Of a stretch of 64,000 nt of DNA, positions 38,105 through 44,907 are shown one piece after another. The position numbers and the translations under genes were made by a program. Each line of letters starts with the position of its first letter. Within the stretch, counting starts at the first letter, position 1. Under the pieces are notes generated by a model, which made no database searches, had not been told where the DNA came from, and saw only the letters and a program-made list of their open reading frames with translations. The DNA is from a virus: IMG/VR virus record IMGVR_UViG_3300034101_003479, positions 1 through 64,000 of that record; one strand, 5' to 3'.

Positions 38105-38770
38105 TTACCACTCTACGCTACCTGAGCCTGAAGACTGATCTTCTCCGCCTTCGCCGTTAAAAAAGGATTCTTGTTCTGTGTAGGGTAGATCACGAACTGC
38201 AACCTTTTCTAATTCGTATAATTCCAAGCTGGAAGAATCAAAAGGGGATTCATCTTTTGCTAGTGGAATTGCTGTATAGCTTGTGTCTGTTTTTGTGCCT
38301 GTACGCTTAATGCGCCACACTAAGTTTGAAATGCTACCCATTTCGCCAGCATATTCAATTAGTGTTGGGGTAATAGTCTTTCCGCTACTTCCCTGAGACA
38401 AGATGGCAACGTATGGCTCTTCTTTACCATCGTCTACAAGAACATTGATGTAAAGACGAGAACGTCCCTTCCATCCTGCCTTGTAATCCTTGCGATGTTG
38501 TTCACATCCCCAGCATTTTCCTTGATCATCAATTGTGCATAATGCTTTGCGCTTATAATCTCTTGGGTTTGTGTGTTCTACTGCAATGAACCCAAGGCTA
38601 TTTTTTTCATTATAATGTGGGGAGTCAGGATCTAATTCCTGAAGAAATCTAATCTTTACACTTTCTGAATCATCTAATTTTACCCAACGAGCTTTCGTGC
38701 CGTCTCCGCCAGATGATTGCGGTTTATCCATAACTTTATTTAAATCTTTTAGTCCTTTTACTAGACCCAT
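38105..38770 (-). CDS. ssDNA-binding protein (gp32-like)
   Basis: 221 residues. A zinc-type insert CTIDDQGKCWGCEQH, beta-rich OB-fold-like body (GRSRLYINVLVDDGKEEPY), and an acidic flexible C-terminus (EGGEDQSSGSGSVEW) typical of phage SSBs that recruit partners. Between primase and polymerase genes, so probably coats replication intermediates. The promoter and the 5' hairpin leader suggest strong expression. Confidence 0.72.
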   Translation of the reverse strand: MGLVKGLKDLNKVMDKPQSSGGDGTKARWVKLDDSESVKIRFLQELDPDSPHYNEKNSLGFIAVEHTNPRDYKRKALCTIDDQGKCWGCEQHRKDYKAGWKGRSRLYINVLVDDGKEEPYVAILSQGSSGKTITPTLIEYAGEMGSISNLVWRIKRTGTKTDTSYTAIPLAKDESPFDSSSLELYELEKVAVRDLPYTEQESFFNGEGGEDQSSGSGSVEW

Positions 38771-38791
38771 TTTTTCCTCTTTTCTATAGTT

Positions 38792-38808
38792 GATGGTATA
38801 AATCCATC
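38792..38808 (-). promoter_or_regulatory. 5'-terminal GATGG/CCATC leader hairpin
   Basis: 5-bp stem, 7-base loop, beginning four bases from the predicted start of the ssDNA-binding mRNA. Resembles the leader at 1869..1892; both are followed by CTATAG before the ribosome site. Confidence 0.5.
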
Positions 38809-38817
38809 TGTTACTTT

Positions 38818-38826
38818 ATTATATCA
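38818..38826 (-). promoter_or_regulatory. Extended -10 promoter (TGATATAAT)
   Basis: Full -10 consensus with TGn extension (-10 at 38818..38823), abutting the stop of the primase gene; start near 38811, leader about 41 bases to the ssDNA-binding gene. Confidence 0.7.
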
Positions 38827-39822
38827 CAAGCTCCAGGATTTGTATTCTATGTCAGAAACAGCATTATTTATACAATGCTTAATTTCATCCTCAGTCATAT
38901 CTCCTGCATCTTTTGCATCATTAGGGTATATCTTACCATAAGAATACGAAGCCCACAAGATGTCTTTGTTCTTTAATTTATTAGAAATAGATAGCCCTAA
39001 TTCTCTTCCAGCCTGATCTGCATCTGTCATTATAACTATTCTATTAAAGTATCTATTAAGTAGATTTAAATTATCTGTTGATATGTGTCCGCCTAAAGTT
39101 GCAATAACATTTGGAAACCCTGACTGGTGCACTCTAATTGCATCAAAGCTAGACTCAACAATGATTACTTGATCTCCAATTCTTTTTGCTCTATGAATAT
39201 TAAATAATGTTTTGTTTTTAGGAAGATTTGTACTGTTCTTAAATTTCTTTTCTAATATTGATCTGCCAACCAAACCAACTGGTATCCCGTCTGGGCTGTG
39301 TACTGGAACAATAACCATTCCTTGTGCCTCAGAGTATCCCAATTTAAAATGACTCATAGACTCTTGATTGATTCCACGAGATTCAAAGTAATCTCTAGCT
39401 GGCTTGTTTAGCGCTAGCTCTAATGACAAATCGTCTAGCTTTCTTTGATCAAACTCTATAAAGTCTGGCTTGTCCTCAAACATTTGACTTAATGCTTCGT
39501 CAAAGTTGTCTAAAGCCTGTGATTCTTTTGCAGTAATTAATCTAATGGCTTCAAAATCATTTTTATTTGCAATTCTTTTAACTAGTTGAACTATGTTTCC
39601 AGTTTCTCCGCATGAAGGATTAAAGCAAAGCCATGCCCCATTTTCTTCGCTGATATAGAAGCTTGGGCTATGTGTGTTGTTATGGAAAGGGCAATATATT
39701 ACTAGGTTATTGTTAGACTCGCTAATTATTCTTAAGCCTATTTCTTTTACTACTGACTTAATGTGTTTTGGTGCATACTGCGTGGTATTAGCTTTCCCTG
39801 TGTTATTCCCTCTGAGTGCCAT
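38824..39822 (-). CDS. dnaG: DNA primase (DnaG type)
   Basis: 332 residues from ATG 39822 (AAGGA site); the frame is open to 39873. N-terminal zinc-binding domain CPFHNNTHSPSF with CFNPSCG; TOPRIM core with IVESSFDAIRV (Glu) and IVIMTDADQAGRE (DxD). Makes RNA primers. It lacks a long C-terminal helicase-binding domain (bacterial DnaG is about 600). Starts within the preceding 102-residue gene (73-base overlap). Confidence 0.92.
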   Translation of the reverse strand: MALRGNNTGKANTTQYAPKHIKSVVKEIGLRIISESNNNLVIYCPFHNNTHSPSFYISEENGAWLCFNPSCGETGNIVQLVKRIANKNDFEAIRLITAKESQALDNFDEALSQMFEDKPDFIEFDQRKLDDLSLELALNKPARDYFESRGINQESMSHFKLGYSEAQGMVIVPVHSPDGIPVGLVGRSILEKKFKNSTNLPKNKTLFNIHRAKRIGDQVIIVESSFDAIRVHQSGFPNVIATLGGHISTDNLNLLNRYFNRIVIMTDADQAGRELGLSISNKLKNKDILWASYSYGKIYPNDAKDAGDMTEDEIKHCINNAVSDIEYKSWSL

Positions 39823-40058
39823 GCCTTTTTCCTTCCTGTGTATACACCATGGAGTGTCATTAAGAACCTCCATGTTTGTCCTGTAAATTCTACCGAAAAT
39901 GCTGTGTCTATGTCAAGTACTCTTGAATATCCTTTATCCCTCATTTGATGAGTTAGCATATTTTCATATTGATTTCTAATTCTAATCATGTCTGAGTCGT
40001 CTTTAAACTCGACATCAATTTGAAATCTTTTAATTGGCTTGTGGTGGTACGTAGTCAT
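39750..40058 (-). CDS. Hypothetical replication-region protein
   Basis: 102 residues, starting MTTYHHKPIKRFQIDVEF, with DSDMIRIRNQYENMLTHQMR and TLHGVYTGRKKAW. I recall related hypotheticals between helicase and primase genes of actinobacterial phages. The C-terminal quarter overlaps primase in another frame and may be less conserved. Function unknown. Confidence 0.7.
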   Translation of the reverse strand: MTTYHHKPIKRFQIDVEFKDDSDMIRIRNQYENMLTHQMRDKGYSRVLDIDTAFSVEFTGQTWRFLMTLHGVYTGRKKAWHSEGITQGKLIPRSMHQNTLSQ

Positions 40059-41268
40059 ATAGCTCTTTAATAATACCTCTATTGATATCCCAATCTAAAT
40101 GAAAGGCAAACTCATGTCCATGTCTATTTTTTCTAGAAACAATTTCAATCAAATTTGTTCCTGGGTGCCTGTGTACGGCAAGTGCCATATCTGCATCGTA
40201 TTCAATTGCTTTTGACCAAGCAACCTGAGACATCATTGGCGGATTATCTTGATCTGATATGTCATCTGCGGTTGCTGCTGTAATATCAATAACTGGTATG
40301 TTGTTTGTCACAGCCAACAACTTGAATTCACGAGATACGTTTCTATTTCTTTCTACTTCAGAATTGCTTCTTTTGTTATCATTGAATAGTTGATGGTAAT
40401 CTAAGATAACCAAATCTGGCTTGTGCTGATCAATCTTTCCTTGAATTGTAGCAGGTGTAACATCGCCAGCTCCTTCATTAGAAACTAAAACAAAACTATT
40501 TTTTCCTTCAAATTTCTTTTGGCCCCATGACTTGAAGTCATCAATATTGATATCTCCTTTAGACAAATCGCTTGCCTTAAATAAACCTGACCCCAGCATT
40601 GTATAAATACGATCACGCATATTTTCTGGGGACATTTCTAGGGAGATAATCATTGGCTTAAATCCTTGCTCCCAAGCTTTACATGCTAGGTAGGAAGTAA
40701 ACCATGTCTTACCTTTTCCTGGCCAACCAATTGCAACAATTAAATGACCTGGAGCCATACCAGTTGGGTACGCTGTATCTATTGCTTGGAATCCAGTTTT
40801 AATTCCAGGGCTTCCGCCCATTACTGCTGACCTATCCTTTACTGACATAAAGTGTCGCTCTGCTGCATCTAGGTCTGTTACATCTAAGTCTCTTACGTTA
40901 TTAGTAAATCTAGACAGACCAGCAAGTTTGCTTTGCATATCTGATAGGACTCTGGAGGCTGCATCTTCTTTAAGTGCTGCTCCTCCTTGTAACATAATTG
41001 ATTTTAGCCTTGAAGACAAATACTCATTTTTTAATTTGTCTAGGTAATAACCAGTCTCAGCTTTAATATTTATGTCTGGGTCAAAGTCTTTAAACTTTTC
41101 TTGTAGGATTCCAATCTCTGGAACTGCCTTAAACTTATAGTAGTAAGATTTTAATCCGTCCCAAACATCTTTGTGTGAAGTAAATAAGTCATCAACATTG
41201 TCTGCAAGTAAAGTGCTGATGTCTTTATTCTTACAAACTGCTGATATTACTGTTGCCTCTGTATTCAC
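40030..41268 (-). CDS. dnaB: Replicative DNA helicase (DnaB type)
   Basis: 412 residues. N-terminal helical domain, then RecA-like motor: Walker A AIGWPGKGKTW, MIISLEMSPENMRDR (H1a-like), Walker B LVILDYHQLF, and SKAIEYDADMALAVHR (Q/arginine region). Hexameric helicase unwinding the fork. The upstream gene (105 residues) could be its loader. Start overlaps the loader-like gene by 4 bases. Confidence 0.93.
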   Translation of the reverse strand: MNTEATVISAVCKNKDISTLLADNVDDLFTSHKDVWDGLKSYYYKFKAVPEIGILQEKFKDFDPDINIKAETGYYLDKLKNEYLSSRLKSIMLQGGAALKEDAASRVLSDMQSKLAGLSRFTNNVRDLDVTDLDAAERHFMSVKDRSAVMGGSPGIKTGFQAIDTAYPTGMAPGHLIVAIGWPGKGKTWFTSYLACKAWEQGFKPMIISLEMSPENMRDRIYTMLGSGLFKASDLSKGDINIDDFKSWGQKKFEGKNSFVLVSNEGAGDVTPATIQGKIDQHKPDLVILDYHQLFNDNKRSNSEVERNRNVSREFKLLAVTNNIPVIDITAATADDISDQDNPPMMSQVAWSKAIEYDADMALAVHRHPGTNLIEIVSRKNRHGHEFAFHLDWDINRGIIKELYDYVPPQAN

Positions 41269-41582
41269 TCTTCACCCTCAACTAATCTCTTTGTGGCTTC
41301 TTGTAAAGCCTTTCTATTTTGCTTATCTTTTGCTACTTCTCTTTGCATTATATCAATTTTATCAAAGTTAAAAAAGAAGAATTGAATTGGGTGCCCATAT
41401 TTACCAGTGGTAAAGTAGTATTCCAACAATTCTTTTGCACGAGCATATCCTACACTATCAATGACATCTTGCATAGCCCATTTTTCTCTATACTTATTAA
41501 GAAAGGGGGTTTTGCCATATTTTTCCTGATACATATTTTGATACATGCTTAAAAGAATATATGGCTCTTTGCTATTTGCCAC
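41265..41582 (-). CDS. Possible helicase loader-like protein
   Basis: 105 residues, helical: KEPYILLSMYQNMYQEKYGK, KWAMQDVIDSVGYARAKELL, YYFTTGKYGHPIQFFFFNFD. Location immediately before the DnaB-type helicase is where phage loaders occur; there is no AAA+ motif. Similar hypotheticals in other phages come to mind. Role inferred from position only. Confidence 0.68.
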   Translation of the reverse strand: MANSKEPYILLSMYQNMYQEKYGKTPFLNKYREKWAMQDVIDSVGYARAKELLEYYFTTGKYGHPIQFFFFNFDKIDIMQREVAKDKQNRKALQEATKRLVEGEE

Positions 41583-41778
41583 TCTTTAGCTCATCTTCTA
41601 TTTCTTGTGTCTTCTGGATAAGCTTGTCTTCGACAAACTTATAGACACGTTCAGTCGCTATATCAACAGTTTCACCTTGCCTGACATCATCTTCAATCCC
41701 GATGCCTATCTTAATGCTCTCGTAGTTTCCTAGGTTTCTAGTAAAAGATAGGTCTACCTTAACTCTTGTCTCTGTCAT
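41572..41778 (-). CDS. Small hypothetical protein in replication module
   Basis: 68 residues: strand-rich first half (VKVDLSFTRNLGNYESIKIG) and a helical second half (VDIATERVYKFVEDKLIQKT). No motif known to me. Overlaps the next gene by 11 bases and begins within the ATGA of the preceding zinc-finger gene. Confidence 0.68.
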   Translation of the reverse strand: MTETRVKVDLSFTRNLGNYESIKIGIGIEDDVRQGETVDIATERVYKFVEDKLIQKTQEIEDELKSGK

Positions 41779-41888
41779 TTCTTATGCTCCGCCCTTAAAT
41801 GTCTTTGAAGCGTATCGCTTGCAAATATTCCCCAACGCACTTCTATTTCTTTACTACACAGATCGCATATAATAAATCTACTAGACAC
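41775..41888 (-). CDS. C2H2-like zinc-finger peptide (37 residues)
   Basis: GTG at 41888 overlaps the upstream TAG (TAGTG); the stop overlaps the next ATG as ATGA. CDLC ... RHLRAEH (two Cys, two His) has the spacing of a small zinc finger. Fits exactly between its neighbours. Confidence 0.7.
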   Translation of the reverse strand: MSSRFIICDLCSKEIEVRWGIFASDTLQRHLRAEHKK

Positions 41889-42367
41889 TAATCCGCCTTC
41901 CAAACTGGAACAAACCCGCCTTCTGTCTTAGTATACAATATCATATTGTTTTTGAGAAGTGCCTTTAGCTCTGCTTTGGATGGTATATTTTTAGAGTATC
42001 CAGCCTCTAATATATATTCGTGTATTTTAAATATATTAGATTCACTAAACATAAATTTATACCATTTACTTTCTGGCTTGCTTATGGGATAAATTCTTTG
42101 AGGCTGACTGATCTTACCTTGCAGAATGTATTCTTCTAGCGTTACCTTGTGTCTGCCTAGTATTTCTCCAACCTGGACCATGGTATAAGCATTTTCCATA
42201 TTTTTTTCTACATCGCTAAATGAATATAGAACTCTTTTTTTATCTAAATAGCACCAGGCTACTAGCTCGTCTTTAGATCTTGATGATCTAATTACTTTAT
42301 GGAGTTTATTATTTAAGAAGAAATAGAGAAACTTTTTGCGAGTTCCTGGTCTTTTCTTTCCAGCCAT
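41888..42367 (-). CDS. DNA-binding HTH protein
   Basis: 159 residues. Basic N-terminus (MAGKKRPGTRKKFLYF) and a central MerR/excisionase-like HTH (AYTMVQVGEILGRHKVTLEE followed by YILQGKI). Probably a regulator or DNA architectural protein of the replication region. Similar hypothetical DNA-binding proteins occur in actinobacterial phages. Overlaps the 61-residue zinc-ribbon gene by 55 bases in a different frame. Confidence 0.72.
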   Translation of the reverse strand: MAGKKRPGTRKKFLYFFLNNKLHKVIRSSRSKDELVAWCYLDKKRVLYSFSDVEKNMENAYTMVQVGEILGRHKVTLEEYILQGKISQPQRIYPISKPESKWYKFMFSESNIFKIHEYILEAGYSKNIPSKAELKALLKNNMILYTKTEGGFVPVWKAD

Positions 42368-42498
42368 TTACCAAACCTACTTGTCTCTTTATTAACCATC
42401 CATCTTTTTCCGCATAGCATACAGAAAAGCTCAACATGTAGTTTTTGAGAAAAAACTCTATCAACAAAAACTCTTCCATTACATTTTTTACACCACAT
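42313..42498 (-). CDS. Zinc ribbon protein (61 residues)
   Basis: CKKC (3-6) and CMLC (26-29) knuckles with FVDRVFSQKLHVELF between, then a helical basic tail. ATG at 42498 overlaps the upstream stop. Its last 18 codons overlap the HTH gene in another frame; both look coding. Confidence 0.7.
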   Translation of the reverse strand: MWCKKCNGRVFVDRVFSQKLHVELFCMLCGKRWMVNKETSRFGKWLERKDQELAKSFSISS

Positions 42499-43313
42499 TA
42501 TAAAGCAAACAACTTTCCGTCAACCATACATGTATAATTTGGAGATACGTGAATCATTTGTACGTGTGGGTACTTTCCATTTTCAATATGAGCAATAGCA
42601 AATCCCTTTTGCCAATCATGGTGTTGAGTGTATTTCATTCCTGGACCTTTTTCGTCACACATGTGACCAATCTCATATCCTCTAAGAGTTTCGCCTTTCC
42701 CGTTATTTCTAAGTTCATAGGTTACCATATGAGAAGCAATTCTATGAGAATGTCCTCTAATTAATGAAACCTGCATATCTTCCATATCTTTTCTTACTGC
42801 TCCAGTTGCTGATATTGAAAGTCCGTGGTGAACATGGATATCTCCAAAACGTTTCTTAGGCAAACTGTCGTAATATATATAATCATATCCCAAAGAATCT
42901 AAACTCCATAAAGCTTCTGGGGTAACATGCTTGGCATACTCTGGTATCTTCTTGTCCAGATAATCAAAAATTCTAATGTCATGATTTCCTAACGCTGAAA
43001 ACAATTGTGCTTTTGGAAGCATCTTTCTTGTCTTAGCATAAAATTCACGAGCACCGCTTGCCTCTAACTTCATGTCTTTAAGCATCAGCTCTAAGTCATT
43101 TATAACATCATCATTCTTATATGCCTTTAAAAATTCTGTTGGCTTTCCCTCAGTATATTTACTGTAGCATGCTTGGTCGTCTGTGTCGCCCAGGTAGTCT
43201 ACTACGTCTGGCTTAAACCACTTCATGACCTTAAACCAAAGCTCAATCATCTTGTCATCCTGATATGGAAATTGTTGATCTGATGACAACATCCACTTTA
43301 AATCGTTAGACAT
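42498..43313 (-). CDS. Metallophosphoesterase
   Basis: 271 residues. Calcineurin-like motifs in order: SSDQQFPYQD (Asp; the usual D-x-H is altered), VDYLGDTDD (GD), SALGNHDIR (GNHD), HHGLS and RGHSHR (GHxH). The first motif's changed His could affect one metal. Could be a DNA or nucleotide phosphatase/nuclease. First gene after the control point at 43314..43400, so probably first of the replication operon. Confidence 0.85.
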   Translation of the reverse strand: MSNDLKWMLSSDQQFPYQDDKMIELWFKVMKWFKPDVVDYLGDTDDQACYSKYTEGKPTEFLKAYKNDDVINDLELMLKDMKLEASGAREFYAKTRKMLPKAQLFSALGNHDIRIFDYLDKKIPEYAKHVTPEALWSLDSLGYDYIYYDSLPKKRFGDIHVHHGLSISATGAVRKDMEDMQVSLIRGHSHRIASHMVTYELRNNGKGETLRGYEIGHMCDEKGPGMKYTQHHDWQKGFAIAHIENGKYPHVQMIHVSPNYTCMVDGKLFAL

Positions 43314-43330
43314 GCATTATTCCTTAAATT

Positions 43331-43355
43331 AAAAAAGTCACGTTTTCGTGACTTT
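43331..43355 (-). terminator. Rho-independent terminator
   Basis: 9-bp perfect stem AAAGTCACG/CGTGACTTT, 4-base loop, ending in a run of six U in the minus-strand transcript. It ends tail-gene transcription, or attenuates the promoter just upstream of it. Confidence 0.92.
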
Positions 43356-43356
43356 G

Positions 43357-43379
43357 TATGCTACAAAAATTGTAGCATA
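43357..43379 (-). promoter_or_regulatory. 10-bp palindrome over -10 (operator candidate)
   Basis: TATGCTACAA/TTGTAGCATA with a 3-base centre; it covers the -10 (TACAAT) of the promoter at 43369..43396. A second palindrome AACACT-tgac-AGTGTT (43385..43400) is centred on the -35. Typical of a repressor or activator site pair. Confidence 0.6.
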
Positions 43380-43396
43380 TTGTTAAACACTGTCAA
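43369..43396 (-). promoter_or_regulatory. Promoter TTGACA-N16-(TGC)TACAAT
   Basis: -35 TTGACA (43391..43396), extended -10 TGCTACAAT (-10 at 43369..43374). The transcript would start near 43362 and meet the terminator at 43331..43355 before the metallophosphoesterase. Confidence 0.72.
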
Positions 43397-43399
43397 GTG

Positions 43400-43834
43400 T
43401 TAAATGTCTTTTAGTTGTGCTGCGATCCAGTTTATTTTTATGGATCCCGTGTAGGCTAGACTTGTTGTTACATAAATCTTGCCATTTAACGTATTTGGTG
43501 AAACTACTGCTGCTACTGAAACCGTTCCCATTTTTGAAGTTAAAGCTTCTCCAACAGAGGCAGTAAATGATATATCAACAGCGGGACTAAATGAAGAGCT
43601 AAATGTAACTGCATGGGCAGCTGACGGCACATTTGCCTTGCCACTCAATGGGACTGTTTCTGTATCTGAGTCGACGATGGCAACTCTATTTGTTCCGCTA
43701 GAGTCTTTTGTAGCATTTAATAATGACTTTGATGTATTAAATACATTTGTTAGATTAGTTTGTAATTGATTTAAATCATTTGGATCTAGTGGGGCACCCT
43801 CGTTAAAAGTTACCGACTTCCATGTCTCTGCCAT
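43400..43834 (-). CDS. Tail or virion structural protein (144 residues)
   Basis: Starts MAETWKSVTFNEGAPLDPND, a common start of phage tail/baseplate components, followed by beta-rich Ser/Thr/Val sequence without Cys. Last gene of the tail module. Probably a fibre or decoration subunit. AGGAGA upstream. Confidence 0.65.
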   Translation of the reverse strand: MAETWKSVTFNEGAPLDPNDLNQLQTNLTNVFNTSKSLLNATKDSSGTNRVAIVDSDTETVPLSGKANVPSAAHAVTFSSSFSPAVDISFTASVGEALTSKMGTVSVAAVVSPNTLNGKIYVTTSLAYTGSIKINWIAAQLKDI

Positions 43835-44232
43835 TATAAGTTTTCTCCTAGATCATGAGCATTTGATTCCGCTTCGCTTACCTCTATGGCTTTTGATCGA
43901 TCTAAGCCATATCTATTAAACGAGTCTGGGTCTACCACATGCCTCTTTTTATTTTGAGATATTAAATACATTTTACCATCTGCTATGTTTTTTATCAAGG
44001 CACCGTCTCTAAACCCCAGCTTTCCAGCAAGTTTAATTAGCGATAATGATTCCTCTGTTCCATTTACTGTTGTAAATGACCAAGACTTAGAGGCTCTATC
44101 AGAAATCAGCTTATACCTCTTGTTGTCCTTAATCCAGTAAGTTGCCTTATCTGTCTTAACCGCAATCCCAGAAGGGAAATTAGTTGGAGAGGTTACTAAG
44201 TGAGTCTGAGTACTCTTGAATAGCTTTTTCAT
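43834..44232 (-). CDS. Tail-associated protein with KRYxLxS-type domain
   Basis: 132 residues from ATG 44232; the frame extends to 44307, but that part overlaps the coiled-coil gene and reads unnatural. Domain: KATYWIKDNKRYKLISDRA, KLGFRDGALIKNIADGKMY, NKKRHVVDPDSFNRYGL, a repeated pattern like host surface-protein repeats with K-R-x-V-x-D/S-x-x-x-F. May attach to the tail tip or host wall. Start uncertain. Confidence 0.65.
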   Translation of the reverse strand: MKKLFKSTQTHLVTSPTNFPSGIAVKTDKATYWIKDNKRYKLISDRASKSWSFTTVNGTEESLSLIKLAGKLGFRDGALIKNIADGKMYLISQNKKRHVVDPDSFNRYGLDRSKAIEVSEAESNAHDLGENL

Positions 44233-44359
44233 GATCCTGCTTTTCATTAATAAGTTGAGTAATTTCTGCACGTAATACTGCAATCTGAGTTTCATAATTA
44301 GATACAAGTTCTCCTATGCGCTGTTGTAGTGCTGTTATTACTAGTTGTGTTTTATCCAA
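44180..44359 (-). CDS. Small coiled-coil protein (59 residues)
   Basis: TTG start at 44359, the only candidate after an upstream in-frame stop; TAA at 44180. VITALQQRIGELVSNYETQI and AEITQLINEKQDHEKAIQEY are clear heptads. Third in a row of small coiled-coil genes. Overlaps the following gene in a different frame by 53 bases. Ribosome site weak (GGGAT). Confidence 0.65.
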   Translation of the reverse strand: MDKTQLVITALQQRIGELVSNYETQIAVLRAEITQLINEKQDHEKAIQEYSDSLSNLSN

Positions 44360-44366
44360 TTTATCC

Positions 44367-44594
44367 CTATTCTGTTAGAGCGTTGACTCTTGCCAACTCT
44401 GACTCTAGTGCTGAGATCTGCCCATCAACTTCATCCATTTGTTCATCAAGCCCATTTATTGCAGCTTCTGACGGATTGTTTCTGGAGTTCTCTTTTAAAA
44501 TATCTATCTCTAAATTATACTTTGTATAGTTAAGATTTCTAATATGCGAAGATATAATTTGAGCCTTTTCTTCTTTTGTTAAATTAATAGTCAT
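44367..44594 (-). CDS. Small coiled-coil protein (75 residues)
   Basis: Begins MTINLTKEEKAQIISSHIRN, with heptads and a C-terminal DEQMDEVDGQISALESELAR. Paralogous in layout to 44625..44846 (KIAIIDAHITEL; LQIATLESLKS). Own extended -10 promoter and AGGAG site. Might trimerise as a fibre base or chaperone. Confidence 0.72.
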   Translation of the reverse strand: MTINLTKEEKAQIISSHIRNLNYTKYNLEIDILKENSRNNPSEAAINGLDEQMDEVDGQISALESELARVNALTE

Positions 44595-44608
44595 TTTTCT
44601 CCTTTCTT

Positions 44609-44617
44609 ATTATATCA
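44609..44617 (-). promoter_or_regulatory. Extended -10 promoter (TGATATAAT)
   Basis: Full -10 with TGn extension; followed within 10 bases by AGGAG and the ATG of the 75-residue gene. Similar to the element at 44873. Confidence 0.65.
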
Positions 44618-44624
44618 TTTAAGT

Positions 44625-44846
44625 TTAATTTGGTAAATTAGATTTTAAAGATTCTAGCGTAGCAATCTGTAAATCGTAATCTCCAATTATTCTAACAATG
44701 TTTTCATAAATTTCATTATCTGTGCTAGATATAGTTTGTAGCTCTATTCTTCTAATTTCATGACTAAACTGTTGAGCTTTTAGCTCAGTAATATGGGCAT
44801 CAATTATTGCTATTTTTTGATCATCATTTAAGTCAGTGCCTGCCAT
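44625..44846 (-). CDS. Small coiled-coil protein (73 residues)
   Basis: MAGTDLNDDQKIAIIDAHIT start and DYDLQIATLESLKSNL end; helical throughout. Same length and layout as the following 75-residue protein, so probably a tandem duplicate. Downstream of the long tail fibre gene with its own promoter. Function unknown. Confidence 0.72.
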   Translation of the reverse strand: MAGTDLNDDQKIAIIDAHITELKAQQFSHEIRRIELQTISSTDNEIYENIVRIIGDYDLQIATLESLKSNLPN

Positions 44847-44872
44847 TTATTTACCTTTCTTATACTTGTTCC

Positions 44873-44900
44873 ATTATATCATTTTTATCTATTTTGTAAA
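44873..44900 (-). promoter_or_regulatory. Promoter TTTACA-N16-(TGA)TATAAT
   Basis: -35 TTTACA (44895..44900), extended -10 TGATATAAT (-10 at 44873..44878), leader about 20 bases with GAAAGG before the 73-residue gene. Confidence 0.75.
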
Positions 44901-44907
44901 GACCATT

